From Opitutia bacterium (GTDB lineage: Bacteria > Verrucomicrobiota > Verrucomicrobiia > Opitutales > Opitutaceae), in the NCBI GenBank assembly GCA_025360615.1, contig JANYBX010000151.1:1-45400 (forward strand): a DNA stretch of 45,400 bases. Reading direction: 5' to 3'. Position numbers and translations under genes: made by a program. Positions 18,038 through 27,300 of the stretch are shown piece by piece (positions within the stretch are counted from its first letter, which is position 1; every line of letters starts with the position of its first letter). The notes under the pieces were generated by a model. That model was given only the letters and a program-made list of their open reading frames with translations, was not told the DNA's origin and did no database searches.

Positions 18038-19078
18038 ATGAAGGCGTTCGTCCTCCACGATCCGCTCTGGTTTCTTGCGCTCGCCGTGCTGCCGTTGCTC
18101 GTCTGGCTGCGCACCCGCCGCCGTGTCTCCGTGTTGGTCGTCCCGTTCGCCGCCGCGTGGCACCGCCCTTCGCTCGCATCCGCCTCGCGCTGGCCCGTCG
18201 GTCTCGCGCTCACCGGCCTCGTTCTGCTCATCGGCGCGCTCGCCCGCCCGCAGCGCGTCGAGGACAAGCGCGAGGTGCGTTCGCAAGGCTACGACATCAT
18301 GCTCGCGATCGATCTTTCTTCCTCGATGTATGCCGAGGATTACGAAAAAGGCGGCGAGCGCATCAACCGCCTCCAAGCCATCAAGCCCATCATTCAGGCG
18401 TTCATTGAGCAGCGTCCCTCCGACCGCATCGGTATCGTGCTTTTCTCCGGCCGCGCCTACACGATGGCTCCGCTCACCACCGATCACGACTGGCTCGCCG
18501 CGCAACTTGAGCGCGTGAAAATCGGCCTCATCGAGGACGGCACCGCCATCGGCGACGGTCTCGGCGTGGCCCTCACCCGCCTCGAGCAAGCCAAGCGCGA
18601 ATCCGGCGGCAAACGCCAGGGCGCCTTCGTCGTCCTCCTCACCGATGGCGCCAACAACCGCGGCGCACTCTCCCCCGCGCAAGCCGCCGATATCGCCAAG
18701 GCTCGCGGGATTCCCATCTATACCATCGGCGCCGGCCGCGATGGACGCGTGCCGTTTCCCGTTGTCGACGAACAGGGCCGCCGGGTCGGCACCCGCCTCG
18801 TCAACTCCGACCTCGACGAAGGCGCTCTCCGGGAACTCGCCGAGTCCACCCACGGAAAATTCTTCCGCGCCTTCGACGTCGGCACGGCCGAAGCCGCCTT
18901 CAAGGCCATCGACCGCGCGCAAAAAATCGAGTTTCAGTCCAAGAGTTACCTGATCACCACCGAGCTCTTCGTCTGGCTCGCCGCCCCCGCCGCCACGCTC
19001 CTCCTCGCCGCCGCGCTCCTCAGCCGAGCCCCCGGGAGCACGGGCGCCCCCGCCCGCTCCCGCCTCGCCACCGCATGA
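18038..19078 (+). CDS. batA: VWA domain membrane protein, BatA-like
   Basis: 346 aa; N-terminal TM helices, YDIMLAIDLSSSMYAEDY MIDAS, LTDGANNRG, C-terminal TM. Confidence 0.85.
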   Translation: MKAFVLHDPLWFLALAVLPLLVWLRTRRRVSVLVVPFAAAWHRPSLASASRWPVGLALTGLVLLIGALARPQRVEDKREVRSQGYDIMLAIDLSSSMYAEDYEKGGERINRLQAIKPIIQAFIEQRPSDRIGIVLFSGRAYTMAPLTTDHDWLAAQLERVKIGLIEDGTAIGDGLGVALTRLEQAKRESGGKRQGAFVVLLTDGANNRGALSPAQAADIAKARGIPIYTIGAGRDGRVPFPVVDEQGRRVGTRLVNSDLDEGALRELAESTHGKFFRAFDVGTAEAAFKAIDRAQKIEFQSKSYLITTELFVWLAAPAATLLLAAALLSRAPGSTGAPARSRLATA

Positions 19079-20946
19079 GCTTCGCCCTCCCTCCCCTCCT
19101 CTGGCTCCTCCTCGTGCCGCTCGCACTGCTGCTCTGGGAACTTACCCGTGCCCGCCGCGCCGCCGATCTTTCGCAGCCGAAAATCCTCCGCGCCGAAGCC
19201 GATGCCCACTCCCTCACGCTCTCGCCTCTTGCCCCTCAACTCTCCACTCCGAGCCCCACGCGTGCTCGCGCGTGCCTCTGCCTTGGTCTCGCTCTCACCG
19301 TCGTCGCCCTCGCGCGCCCGCAATGGGGCCGCATCGACGAGCCCGTCTTCGATCAGTCGCGCGAGATCATCCTCGCCGTCGATCTCTCCCGCTCGATGCT
19401 CACGCCCGATGTGAAGCCCTCGCGTCTCGAGCGCGCCAAGCTCCTCATCCAGTCGCTCCTCGAGCGCCTCGCCGGTGAACGCCTCGGCCTCGTCGTGTTC
19501 TCCGGCACCGCCTTTCTCCAGTCGCCCCTCAGCGCCGACTACGAAATCCTCCGCGAGTTTCTCCCCGCCCTCGGGCCCGACTATCTCCCCGAAGGCGGCA
19601 CCAACTACACCGCCCTCATCCAGACCGCCGTCGCCGCCTTCAACCACGGCTCCGCCGCCGATCGCTTTCTCATCATCCTCAGTGACGGCGAGGCCACCGA
19701 CGACACGTGGAAATCCGCCGCCGAGGAATTGAAAAAGAAAAACATCCGCGTCCTCGCCCTCGGCATCGGCACCGCCGCCGGCGCGATGATTCCCGATGGC
19801 GCCGGCGCTTTCGTGAAAGACGACCGCGGCGCCGTCGTCCTCTCCAAACTGGAACCCGGCACCCTCCGCCAGCTCGCCGACCTCACCGGTGGCACCTACC
19901 GCGATGCCAGCGCATGGGTCGATCTCGCCGCCCTCGTGCAATCCACCGTCGAGGCCGGCCGGAAGGGTAGCTTCGTGGAAAAAAAATCCGTCCGTCTCGT
20001 CGAGCGCTACCAATGGCCGCTCGCCGCCGCGCTCGGATTTTTCCTCCTCAGCTTCTGGCGCGAATTTCCCGTCCGCGCCAAACCCCGCGCCCTCGTCCTC
20101 GGCGGAGCCCGCCCTCCGGTCGCACCGCCCGCGCCCGTTACAGCCACCATCGCCGCTGCCCTCCTCCTCCTGCTCACCGGCCACGCGTCCCTTGCCCCTT
20201 CCGCTCGCGCCGCGGCCACGCTCACTCCGCCCACCGCCACTCCTCCTCCTCCCGCGCCCGGTGCCGCCCTCTCAAAAATCGTCACCCGCCTCGCCGCGCA
20301 GCCCGACTGCTCCGCCCGCGACTGGGCCGAACTCACCCTCGACACCATCACGTGGGGCGAGCACCTGAAATCCGGGCAGCAACCCGTGCCTCCTGGTCCC
20401 GTCGAAGACGCCCTCGCCGCCGTTGCCCTCGGTTCCGCCCACGATCCGAAAACCGCCGACTGGCCGAAACTCCGCCAGCAACTCGAAGACCTCCTGAAAA
20501 AACCCGACGAGCCGCCAAAACCGGATCAGAAAAAATCGCAGCCCGACCAAAAGGATCAGCCTCAGGAAAAAAAGGATCAGGACCAGAAGCAGGATCAATC
20601 CCAGCAAAACCAGCCCCCGGACAAATCGCCTCAAGACGGCCAGCCCAAGGATTCGCCCCAGAACCAAGACGACAAAAAATCCACCGACGGAAAACCCAGC
20701 GAAAGCGCCTTCGGCGACATGAAACAAAAATCACCCCCGCCCCCACCGCAGCCTCCCACGGGAGACACGCAAAAAGTCGGCGGCACCCCCGAGAAAAAAC
20801 CCGACGACGCCACTGCTGACCCCTCGCTCGCGATGCCGCTCCAGAAACTCGATCAGCTTCGCAACCAGGATTCCCCCGCGCAACTTTTCAAACTCATGCA
20901 GGGCGACCCCAAGCCCGCTCCCGCCCAAAAAGGCAAAAACTGGTGA
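19075..20946 (+). CDS. batB: VWA domain membrane protein, BatB-like with BatC-like charged C-terminal region
   Basis: 623 aa; REIILAVDLSRSMLTPDVKPSRLERAK, LSDGEATDD; low-complexity K/D/Q/P C-terminus; 4-bp overlap with the upstream gene. Confidence 0.83.
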   Translation: MSFALPPLLWLLLVPLALLLWELTRARRAADLSQPKILRAEADAHSLTLSPLAPQLSTPSPTRARACLCLGLALTVVALARPQWGRIDEPVFDQSREIILAVDLSRSMLTPDVKPSRLERAKLLIQSLLERLAGERLGLVVFSGTAFLQSPLSADYEILREFLPALGPDYLPEGGTNYTALIQTAVAAFNHGSAADRFLIILSDGEATDDTWKSAAEELKKKNIRVLALGIGTAAGAMIPDGAGAFVKDDRGAVVLSKLEPGTLRQLADLTGGTYRDASAWVDLAALVQSTVEAGRKGSFVEKKSVRLVERYQWPLAAALGFFLLSFWREFPVRAKPRALVLGGARPPVAPPAPVTATIAAALLLLLTGHASLAPSARAAATLTPPTATPPPPAPGAALSKIVTRLAAQPDCSARDWAELTLDTITWGEHLKSGQQPVPPGPVEDALAAVALGSAHDPKTADWPKLRQQLEDLLKKPDEPPKPDQKKSQPDQKDQPQEKKDQDQKQDQSQQNQPPDKSPQDGQPKDSPQNQDDKKSTDGKPSESAFGDMKQKSPPPPPQPPTGDTQKVGGTPEKKPDDATADPSLAMPLQKLDQLRNQDSPAQLFKLMQGDPKPAPAQKGKNW

Positions 20947-23489
20947 CCACCCGCATGTCCCGCCGCCTCGCTCAATTTCTCGCCCACGGCCTGCTCGGCC
21001 TCTTCGCCGCTGTCGCTCTCCACGCGCAAAGCATCCGCTGGAATCCCGCCAGCGGCGCGCTCGCCGTCGGCCAGACCACCGAACTCCAGCTCGTCTTCGA
21101 GGACTGCGCGCCGGATCAAGCCATCCCGGTCCCCAAGATCGACGGCCTCGCCCTGCAAGAGGTCGGTCGCGCGTCCAACACCTCGATCATCAATTTCACG
21201 CGCACCGACAGCGTGATCGTTAACTTCGTCGTCAATCTCACCAAAAAACAGCGGGTCACGATTCCTCCCTTCGCCGTTAACACCAACAAGGGTCGCCTGA
21301 CCACGCCCGTCGCCACCTTCGAAGCCGATGCTGCCACCGTCGGTAACACCGGCGTCGCCCTCGAAACCGCCGCCGGCTCCCGCCTCCTCGCCACGCCCGC
21401 CACCGTTTGGGCCGGCGAAGTTTTCACGCTCAACTACACCGTCGACGCCGCGCACGGCTACTCCCCCGATTTCGGCCGCGGCCAGTTCGATTGGAATCCC
21501 GAGCCGCTCCTTGCCGAGGACTGGTCGCGCCCCGAACCCCTCAACTTCCGCACCGGCACCGAGGCGCGCGACGGCCTCGCCTACCACACCCGTGCCATCG
21601 CCCGCACCCCCGGCGCCACCCGCCTCAACGCCGTCCACCAGCTCCTCAACCTCGGCGTCGGCGTCGTCGGCTTCGGGTTTTTCCAGCAGCGCCAGTATCA
21701 GCAATTCTCGCTCACCAGCGCCGCTCCGCTCCTCGAGGTGAAACCACTCCCTCCGGCCCCCGCCGGCTTCACCGGCGCCGTCGGCTCGCTCAAGCTAAAC
21801 TCCAAGGTTATCCCCGCCACCGCCTCCGTCGGCGAACCCATCACGTGGACGCTCGAGCTTACTGGCACCGCCAACTGGCCCGACCTCGCCGGCCTCCCCG
21901 CCCGCGACGTTTCAAAAAATTTCCAAGTCATCACCCCCCAGCCCAAACGCACGCTCGCCGAGGGCAAACTCTTCGAAGCCACGCTCACCGAAGACGTCGT
22001 CCTCGTCCCCACCAAACCCGGCGCCTACACCCTCGGCCCGCTGACGTTCGCCTACTTCGATCCCAAGCTCGGCCGCTACCAGACGATCACCACCCCCGCC
22101 ACCACCGTCACCGTTACCCCCGCCGTCGCGCCCGTTATCCCTAACGCGCCGTCTTCGACTCAGTCCGCCGCCGACGAATCGAAAATCCAAAATCCAAAAT
22201 CCAAAATTCTCCCCCCGCCGCCCCCCGCGGCGCTCCCCCGCGACCCGCTCCCCCGTGGTGAACTCGCCCATCACCCCCTCGCCCCGCGCAAGATTTTTCT
22301 TCTCCTCGCCGCTCCGCTAATCCTGCCGCTGCTTCTCTGGCTCTGGCTCGCGCTCCGCCGCGCCCGCGCCACCGATCCCCTCCGCCCCCGCCGCGAAGCC
22401 CACGCGCGATTGGAAAAATTGCTCGCGGACCTCCGCGCCGGCAGCCCCGCGAGCCCCCAGCGCCTCCTCCACTGGCAGCACGACACCGCCCTTCTGCTTC
22501 AAATCGCCGCCGCCGCCCCCACCCCCACTTCTCCGGAAATCGAAAATCCAAAATCGAAAATCCAAAATCTCCCCAAACTCTGGTCCGAATCCGACCGCGC
22601 CCTCTACGGTGAAAACTCCCCGCTCCCCGCCGACTGGCCCACGCGCGCGCAAGCCGCCCTCGCCGCCGCCGCCGTTCCGAAGTTTTCCCCGCTTCGCCTC
22701 TTTCTCGCGCGCAATCTCTTCCCCTTCCTCACCCTCGCGCTCCTCTTCACCGCCTCCGCTCCCCTCGCCTCCGCCGAATCCGAAATCCAAAACCCCACCA
22801 GCACCGACGGCGCCCCCGCCTACCGTCGCGGCGATTTCCCCGCTGCCGAAAAATCCTGGCGCGCCGCCCTCGCCGCCGCGCCCACCGATCCCATCGCGCA
22901 CCACAACCTTTCCCTGTCTCTCGCCCAGCAAGACCGCTGGGATGAAGCCGCCGCGCACGCCGCCGTCGCGCTCGTGCAGTTTCCCTCCAGCGAACCCATC
23001 CGCGCGCAGTTCGCCCTTGCCGCCGAAAAATCCGGCCACGTCCCCCCGACGCTTGCCGCGTTCCTCACTCCCGGCCCGCTCGAATCTCTCGCTCGCCTCG
23101 CCTCGCCCGCCTGCTGGCAACTCATCCTCTGCGCCACCGCCACCGTCCTCGCCCTCGCGCTCGCGCTGCTGCTCCACTGCGCCTACGCGCACAAGCTCCT
23201 TTGGCCCGCCGTCGTTCTCCTCGTGCTGAGTCTCGGAGTCGCGCTCGCCGCCCTGCTCGGCTGGCACCTCTACGGCGACGCCGCCGACGCCCGCGCCGTC
23301 ATCGTCTGGCGCGCCGGCACGCTCCGCTCGATTCCCACTGAAGCCGACACCGCGCAAAAAACGACGCCCCTCGCCGCCGGCTCCCTCGCCCTCGCCGACC
23401 AATCGTTTCTCGGCTGGCAACACCTCGCCTTCGAAGCCGGCCAAGCCGGCTGGGTCCGCCAGGAAGAACTCGTCCCCCTCTGGAAATAA
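20943..23489 (+). CDS. batD: BatD-like (oxygen tolerance family) protein with BatE-like TPR/SH3 C-terminal region
   Basis: 848 aa; GTG at 20943 (ATG alternative at 20955); signal peptide, FEDCAPDQAIPVPKIDGLAL, TKKQRVTIPPFAV; C-terminal YRRGDFPAAEKSWRAALAAAPTDPIAHHNLSLSL repeat. Confidence 0.78.
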   Translation: MTTRMSRRLAQFLAHGLLGLFAAVALHAQSIRWNPASGALAVGQTTELQLVFEDCAPDQAIPVPKIDGLALQEVGRASNTSIINFTRTDSVIVNFVVNLTKKQRVTIPPFAVNTNKGRLTTPVATFEADAATVGNTGVALETAAGSRLLATPATVWAGEVFTLNYTVDAAHGYSPDFGRGQFDWNPEPLLAEDWSRPEPLNFRTGTEARDGLAYHTRAIARTPGATRLNAVHQLLNLGVGVVGFGFFQQRQYQQFSLTSAAPLLEVKPLPPAPAGFTGAVGSLKLNSKVIPATASVGEPITWTLELTGTANWPDLAGLPARDVSKNFQVITPQPKRTLAEGKLFEATLTEDVVLVPTKPGAYTLGPLTFAYFDPKLGRYQTITTPATTVTVTPAVAPVIPNAPSSTQSAADESKIQNPKSKILPPPPPAALPRDPLPRGELAHHPLAPRKIFLLLAAPLILPLLLWLWLALRRARATDPLRPRREAHARLEKLLADLRAGSPASPQRLLHWQHDTALLLQIAAAAPTPTSPEIENPKSKIQNLPKLWSESDRALYGENSPLPADWPTRAQAALAAAAVPKFSPLRLFLARNLFPFLTLALLFTASAPLASAESEIQNPTSTDGAPAYRRGDFPAAEKSWRAALAAAPTDPIAHHNLSLSLAQQDRWDEAAAHAAVALVQFPSSEPIRAQFALAAEKSGHVPPTLAAFLTPGPLESLARLASPACWQLILCATATVLALALALLLHCAYAHKLLWPAVVLLVLSLGVALAALLGWHLYGDAADARAVIVWRAGTLRSIPTEADTAQKTTPLAAGSLALADQSFLGWQHLAFEAGQAGWVRQEELVPLWK
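22179..22210 (+). repeat. AAATCCA heptamer repeat inside the batD-like CDS (copy 1)
   Basis: tcgaaaatccaaaatccaaaatccaaaattct, translated SKIQNPKSKI. Confidence 0.85.
22535..22570 (+). repeat. AAATCCA/AAATCGA heptamer repeat inside the batD-like CDS (copy 2)
   Basis: ggaaatcgaaaatccaaaatcgaaaatccaaaatct, translated EIENPKSKIQN. Confidence 0.85.
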
Positions 23490-23501
23490 TCCCGCTCAAC
23501 T

Positions 23502-23525
23502 GGAGGCGGGGTGCCCCCACCCCGC
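23502..23525 (+). repeat. GGAG-headed REP-like hairpin
   Basis: GGAG followed by GCGGGGTG-cccc-CACCCCGC, 8-bp perfect stem, downstream of the batD-like gene. Confidence 0.5.
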
Positions 23526-23789
23526 AATCCCGTGACGTCACTCGACGCACCCGCTCCACCGTCTCGAAAAGAAATTCCCCGCGCGCCTATCGGCGCAACG
23601 AAGCCATCGCCGGTGGCTCTCGAAAATCTTGCGCCCCTTTGCGGCCAAAATTCCGAATCATTCCCTTCCCTCCTCCGCGCTCTCCGCGTCCTCCGCGTTT
23701 CAATTCCGGATTTCATTTATCCGCTCCCATCCCCGCGATCTGCGGATAAAAAAACCCGACCCGTTCTCGATTCCTCCCCCCACCCCGTC

Positions 23790-24245
23790 ATGCCGATCCA
23801 AGCCAAATACGTTCACACGAATCTCACCGGCCGCGACTGGCGCGGGCTCGTGCGCTTTTACTGCGATGTGTTTGGCTGCGTCCCCAAGCCCCCCGAGCGC
23901 GACCTGCGCGGCGACTGGCTCGACCGCCTCACCGCTCTCCCCCACGCGCATCTGACCGGCCTTCACCTCCGCCTCCCCGGCTACGACGCCGACGGACCCA
24001 CGCTCGAAATTTTCCGCTACGATCAAATGACCAGCGGCTCACCCCCCGTGGTGAACGAGCCCGGCTTCGGCCACCTCGCCTTCCTTGTGGACGATGTGCC
24101 CGCCGCCCTCGCCGCCGTGTTGACTGGAGGGGGCAGTGCCGTCGGCGAAGTTGTCACGACTCCCGTCACCGGTGTCGGCACCCTGCGCGTCGCCTACGCC
24201 CGCGACCCCGAAGGCAACATCCTCGAACTCCAGCACTGGAGTTAA
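23790..24245 (+). CDS. VOC/glyoxalase superfamily protein
   Basis: ATG at 23790 in ORF 23511..24245; YVHTNLTGRDWRGLVRFYCDVFGC...FGHLAFLVDDVPAALAAVL...YARDPEGNILELQHW. Confidence 0.9.
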   Translation: MPIQAKYVHTNLTGRDWRGLVRFYCDVFGCVPKPPERDLRGDWLDRLTALPHAHLTGLHLRLPGYDADGPTLEIFRYDQMTSGSPPVVNEPGFGHLAFLVDDVPAALAAVLTGGGSAVGEVVTTPVTGVGTLRVAYARDPEGNILELQHWS

Positions 24246-24286
24246 AATCATCACCCCCACGCCCCTCCTCCGCCCGTTAGGCGTTG

Positions 24287-24320
24287 AGCGTTAAAAGTTC
24301 AGCGTTAAACGTTCAGCGTT
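24287..24320 (+). repeat. 14-bp tandem repeat, 2.4 copies
   Basis: AGCGTTAAAAGTTC AGCGTTAAACGTTC AGCGTT, ending 16 bp before the A2M ATG. Confidence 0.85.
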
Positions 24321-24336
24321 CCGCCTTCTTTTCCCC

Positions 24337-27300
24337 ATGCGTCTCTCGCCCCGCCTGCTCCTCGCGTTCGCCTCCGTCCTCCTCGCCCTCGCGTCGTCCA
24401 CCTTCGCCTCCGACGACGCCACCTTCGAGTCCCGCCTTGCCGCCGCACGCTCTCTCGCCGCGGAAAATTCCCCCGCGCTCGCCCTGCCCGTCTACGCCGA
24501 GGCTCTCGCCCTCGCGCCCACGCCCAGCCTCCGCCGCCAGTGCCAGCTCGAAATGCTCGCCGCCGAGTTTGCGCAAGCGCCGCGCTACGAGACGCCGCCA
24601 AAAATCACCGCCGCCCTCGACGAACTCCTCGCGCCCTACGTCAAAAACGAAATCCCCCGCGACGCCTTCTGGGCCTCCGCCACCGAATTCTCCGCCACCC
24701 TCGGTGCCCGCCGTGATCCCGCCGCTGCCCTCGCGCTCCGCCTCACCGTCGCCACGCATTTCGGCCAGCAACCACCTTCGCCGGTCAACACCCCACTCTT
24801 CACCGACGCCGTTCGCGCCCTCGGTCGCCAGCTCGCGGCTGATTCTTTCCACGGCGATCAGAAAAAAATCCCCACCACCGTCGCCGCCTCGTTCGCCCTG
24901 CTCCGTCAAGCCGCCTCTCTCCCCTCCGAATCTCGCGCCGAGTTCGCACTCCTCCTCGCGCGTGCCTCCGCGCGACAAAGCCACCTCCTCCAACTCGACT
25001 CTGCCGACACCGCCCGCGCCTACGAAGACGCCGTGGCCCTCGCTCGCAACACGCCCATCGCTACCGCCGCCCTCCTCCACCGCGCCGACTGGCTCTCCGC
25101 TCAAGCACCATTCAACTACGACGGCTTCGATTTCACCGCCGGCACCGACGACTGGCGCGCGCGAATCCTCGCCGTCGCTCCCTCTGCCGCGCCCCCCATT
25201 TCCCACGCCGCGTTTGCGAGCCTCTTCGCCACCATCGACGACGCGCTCCACGCCTCCAACCGCGCCGCGCCGCTCGACCCCGAACTCGACGCCGTCGCCC
25301 AGGGCCTCCGCCTCCGTCGTGCGAAACTCGCCGATCCCCAACTCCTCGTCGCCGTCGGTGCCGCCTATCTGCCTGGCACCCGCGTCGTCATCGGGCTCTC
25401 CGCGCAACACCACTCCACCGTTCAGCTCGGCCTCTACCGCCTCGACGCCGCCCAGCTCGCGGAATTCGCGCAACGCCGTCGCGCCCGCGATGACGCCGAT
25501 CTCCTCCGCAACCTCGCGCCTCTCGCCTTCTGGGATCAGTCCACCGGCATCGACGGTCCGCTCGGCCGCGTTGTCACCCGCCTCAGCCTCCGCGAACCGC
25601 TCCCGCCCGGCGGCTACGTGATCGTCGCGCGAAACTCCTCCGGCCAAATCCTCAACGATCAGATTCACTGGTTCCTCGTCACTCAAGCCCGCGTCGTTTC
25701 CCACCTCGCGCCCGACGGCACCCTCACGCTTCACGCCTTCGACCAAACCGACGGCCGCCCGCTCACCCCGATCGTTGGCACGATCACGCAATCCGCCACG
25801 CACCTCGCCTTCGACTCCGCCTCCACCGACCGCGCGCAGCTCACCCTACCTTCCTCCCTTTCATCGCAGGAACCGCTCTCGATTACCGGCGAAGCCGCTG
25901 GCCAGCCCTTCACGCTCCACACCGATTTTCGCCCCCGCCCCCACGACGACCAAACCAACTGGCTATTCCACCTTCAATCCGACCGCCCCCTCTATCTTCC
26001 CGGTGAAACCGCCCGATGGAAACTCATCGTCCGCACCCACGCCGGCGGCCAGCTCGGCTTCCCCGCCGGCGCGAAAATCAAACTCACCGCCAAAAGCTCC
26101 GGTCGCGATGCCACCCCGCTCGGCACTTGGGAAGTGACCCTCAACTCCTTCGGCTCCGCCTGGGGCGACCTTACGCTCCCCGCCACGCTCACTTCCACCC
26201 ACGTCAACTTCACCATCGAACTCACCCCTCCCGGCACCGAAAAAATTTCTCACAACCTCTCCTCCTTCCGCGTGGACACTTTCCGCGCCCCCGAAGCCGT
26301 CCTGAAATTCACCGCCGCCGATCCGGAAAAAATCCGCCACGCCCTCCCCGGCGGCGAAGCCGAACTCCTCCTGGAAGCGCGCTATTTTTCCGGCGAACCC
26401 ATCGCCGCCGCCCCGCTCGAAATCAGCGCGAATTTCCAGGCTCACTGGCGCACCAGCCGCGCCACTCAGCCCGACGCCAGCGGAGATGAAACTATCAAGC
26501 TCAGTGCCACCACCGATGCCCGCGGCCAAGCCCACCTCCGCCTGCCGATCCCCGCCGCCCTCCCACCCGATTACACGCTCACCGCCTCCGCCCATCTCGC
26601 CACCGCCGGCACCGCCGCCCAGACGGAGTTCACCTACAATTTTCTCGCCGCTGGTCACGACGCCACGCTCACCGCCGCCGAAGCTTCGCCCACTCCGCCG
26701 TCTGAATATTATTATTCGAGCACGCCCTCTACTCCCTCACTCTACGCCGCCCCCGGCCAACCCATCGCCCTCGCGCTCACCACCCACGACGGCACCCGCG
26801 CTCTCACGCCCGCCCGCGGCGAAATCACGGTCCTCCGTCAAACATGGGAGGAAATCTGGCGCGCTCCCGACGGCGCGCTCCTCACCGGCCCCGCCCTCCG
26901 CGCCCGCCAACTCGAAGCCCGCATCTGGCCACCCCTCGTTCCGCCGCTCTCGCCCGCATGGGAAAAACTCCACGCCGCCTACCGCTCCGAAAAAATCTCC
27001 GCCGAACCTCTCGCCACCGACTCCACCGGCCGCGCCCGCTTCAACACCGCCGCGCTCCCGACCGGCTACTACCACGTGCTCTATCGTTCCGGCGGCGAAG
27101 CGGCCGACGAGCCGCTCGCCCGACTCGATCTTTACGTCGCCGATACCTCCACCGAATGGCTCGCCGTCGAACCGCCCAAGACTCCGCTCATCATTCCATG
27201 CTCCACCTCTCCGCTCCCCGGCCAGCCGTTGCGCGCCCTCGTCATTTCCCCTCTCGGCAGCCGGCGCACGCTGCTCCGCGTTTCCGGCGAAACCACCGGC

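Noticed and set aside
16940-19126. 728-aa antisense ORF over DUF58/batA
   Set aside because: Shadow ORF opposite well-supported genes; no domain signature.
22179-22570. CRISPR-like short repeats
   Set aside because: Heptamer arrays inside an open coding frame with no repeat-spacer periodicity and no cas genes.
24313-25803. 496-aa antisense ORF over A2M
   Set aside because: Same GC-driven artefact.
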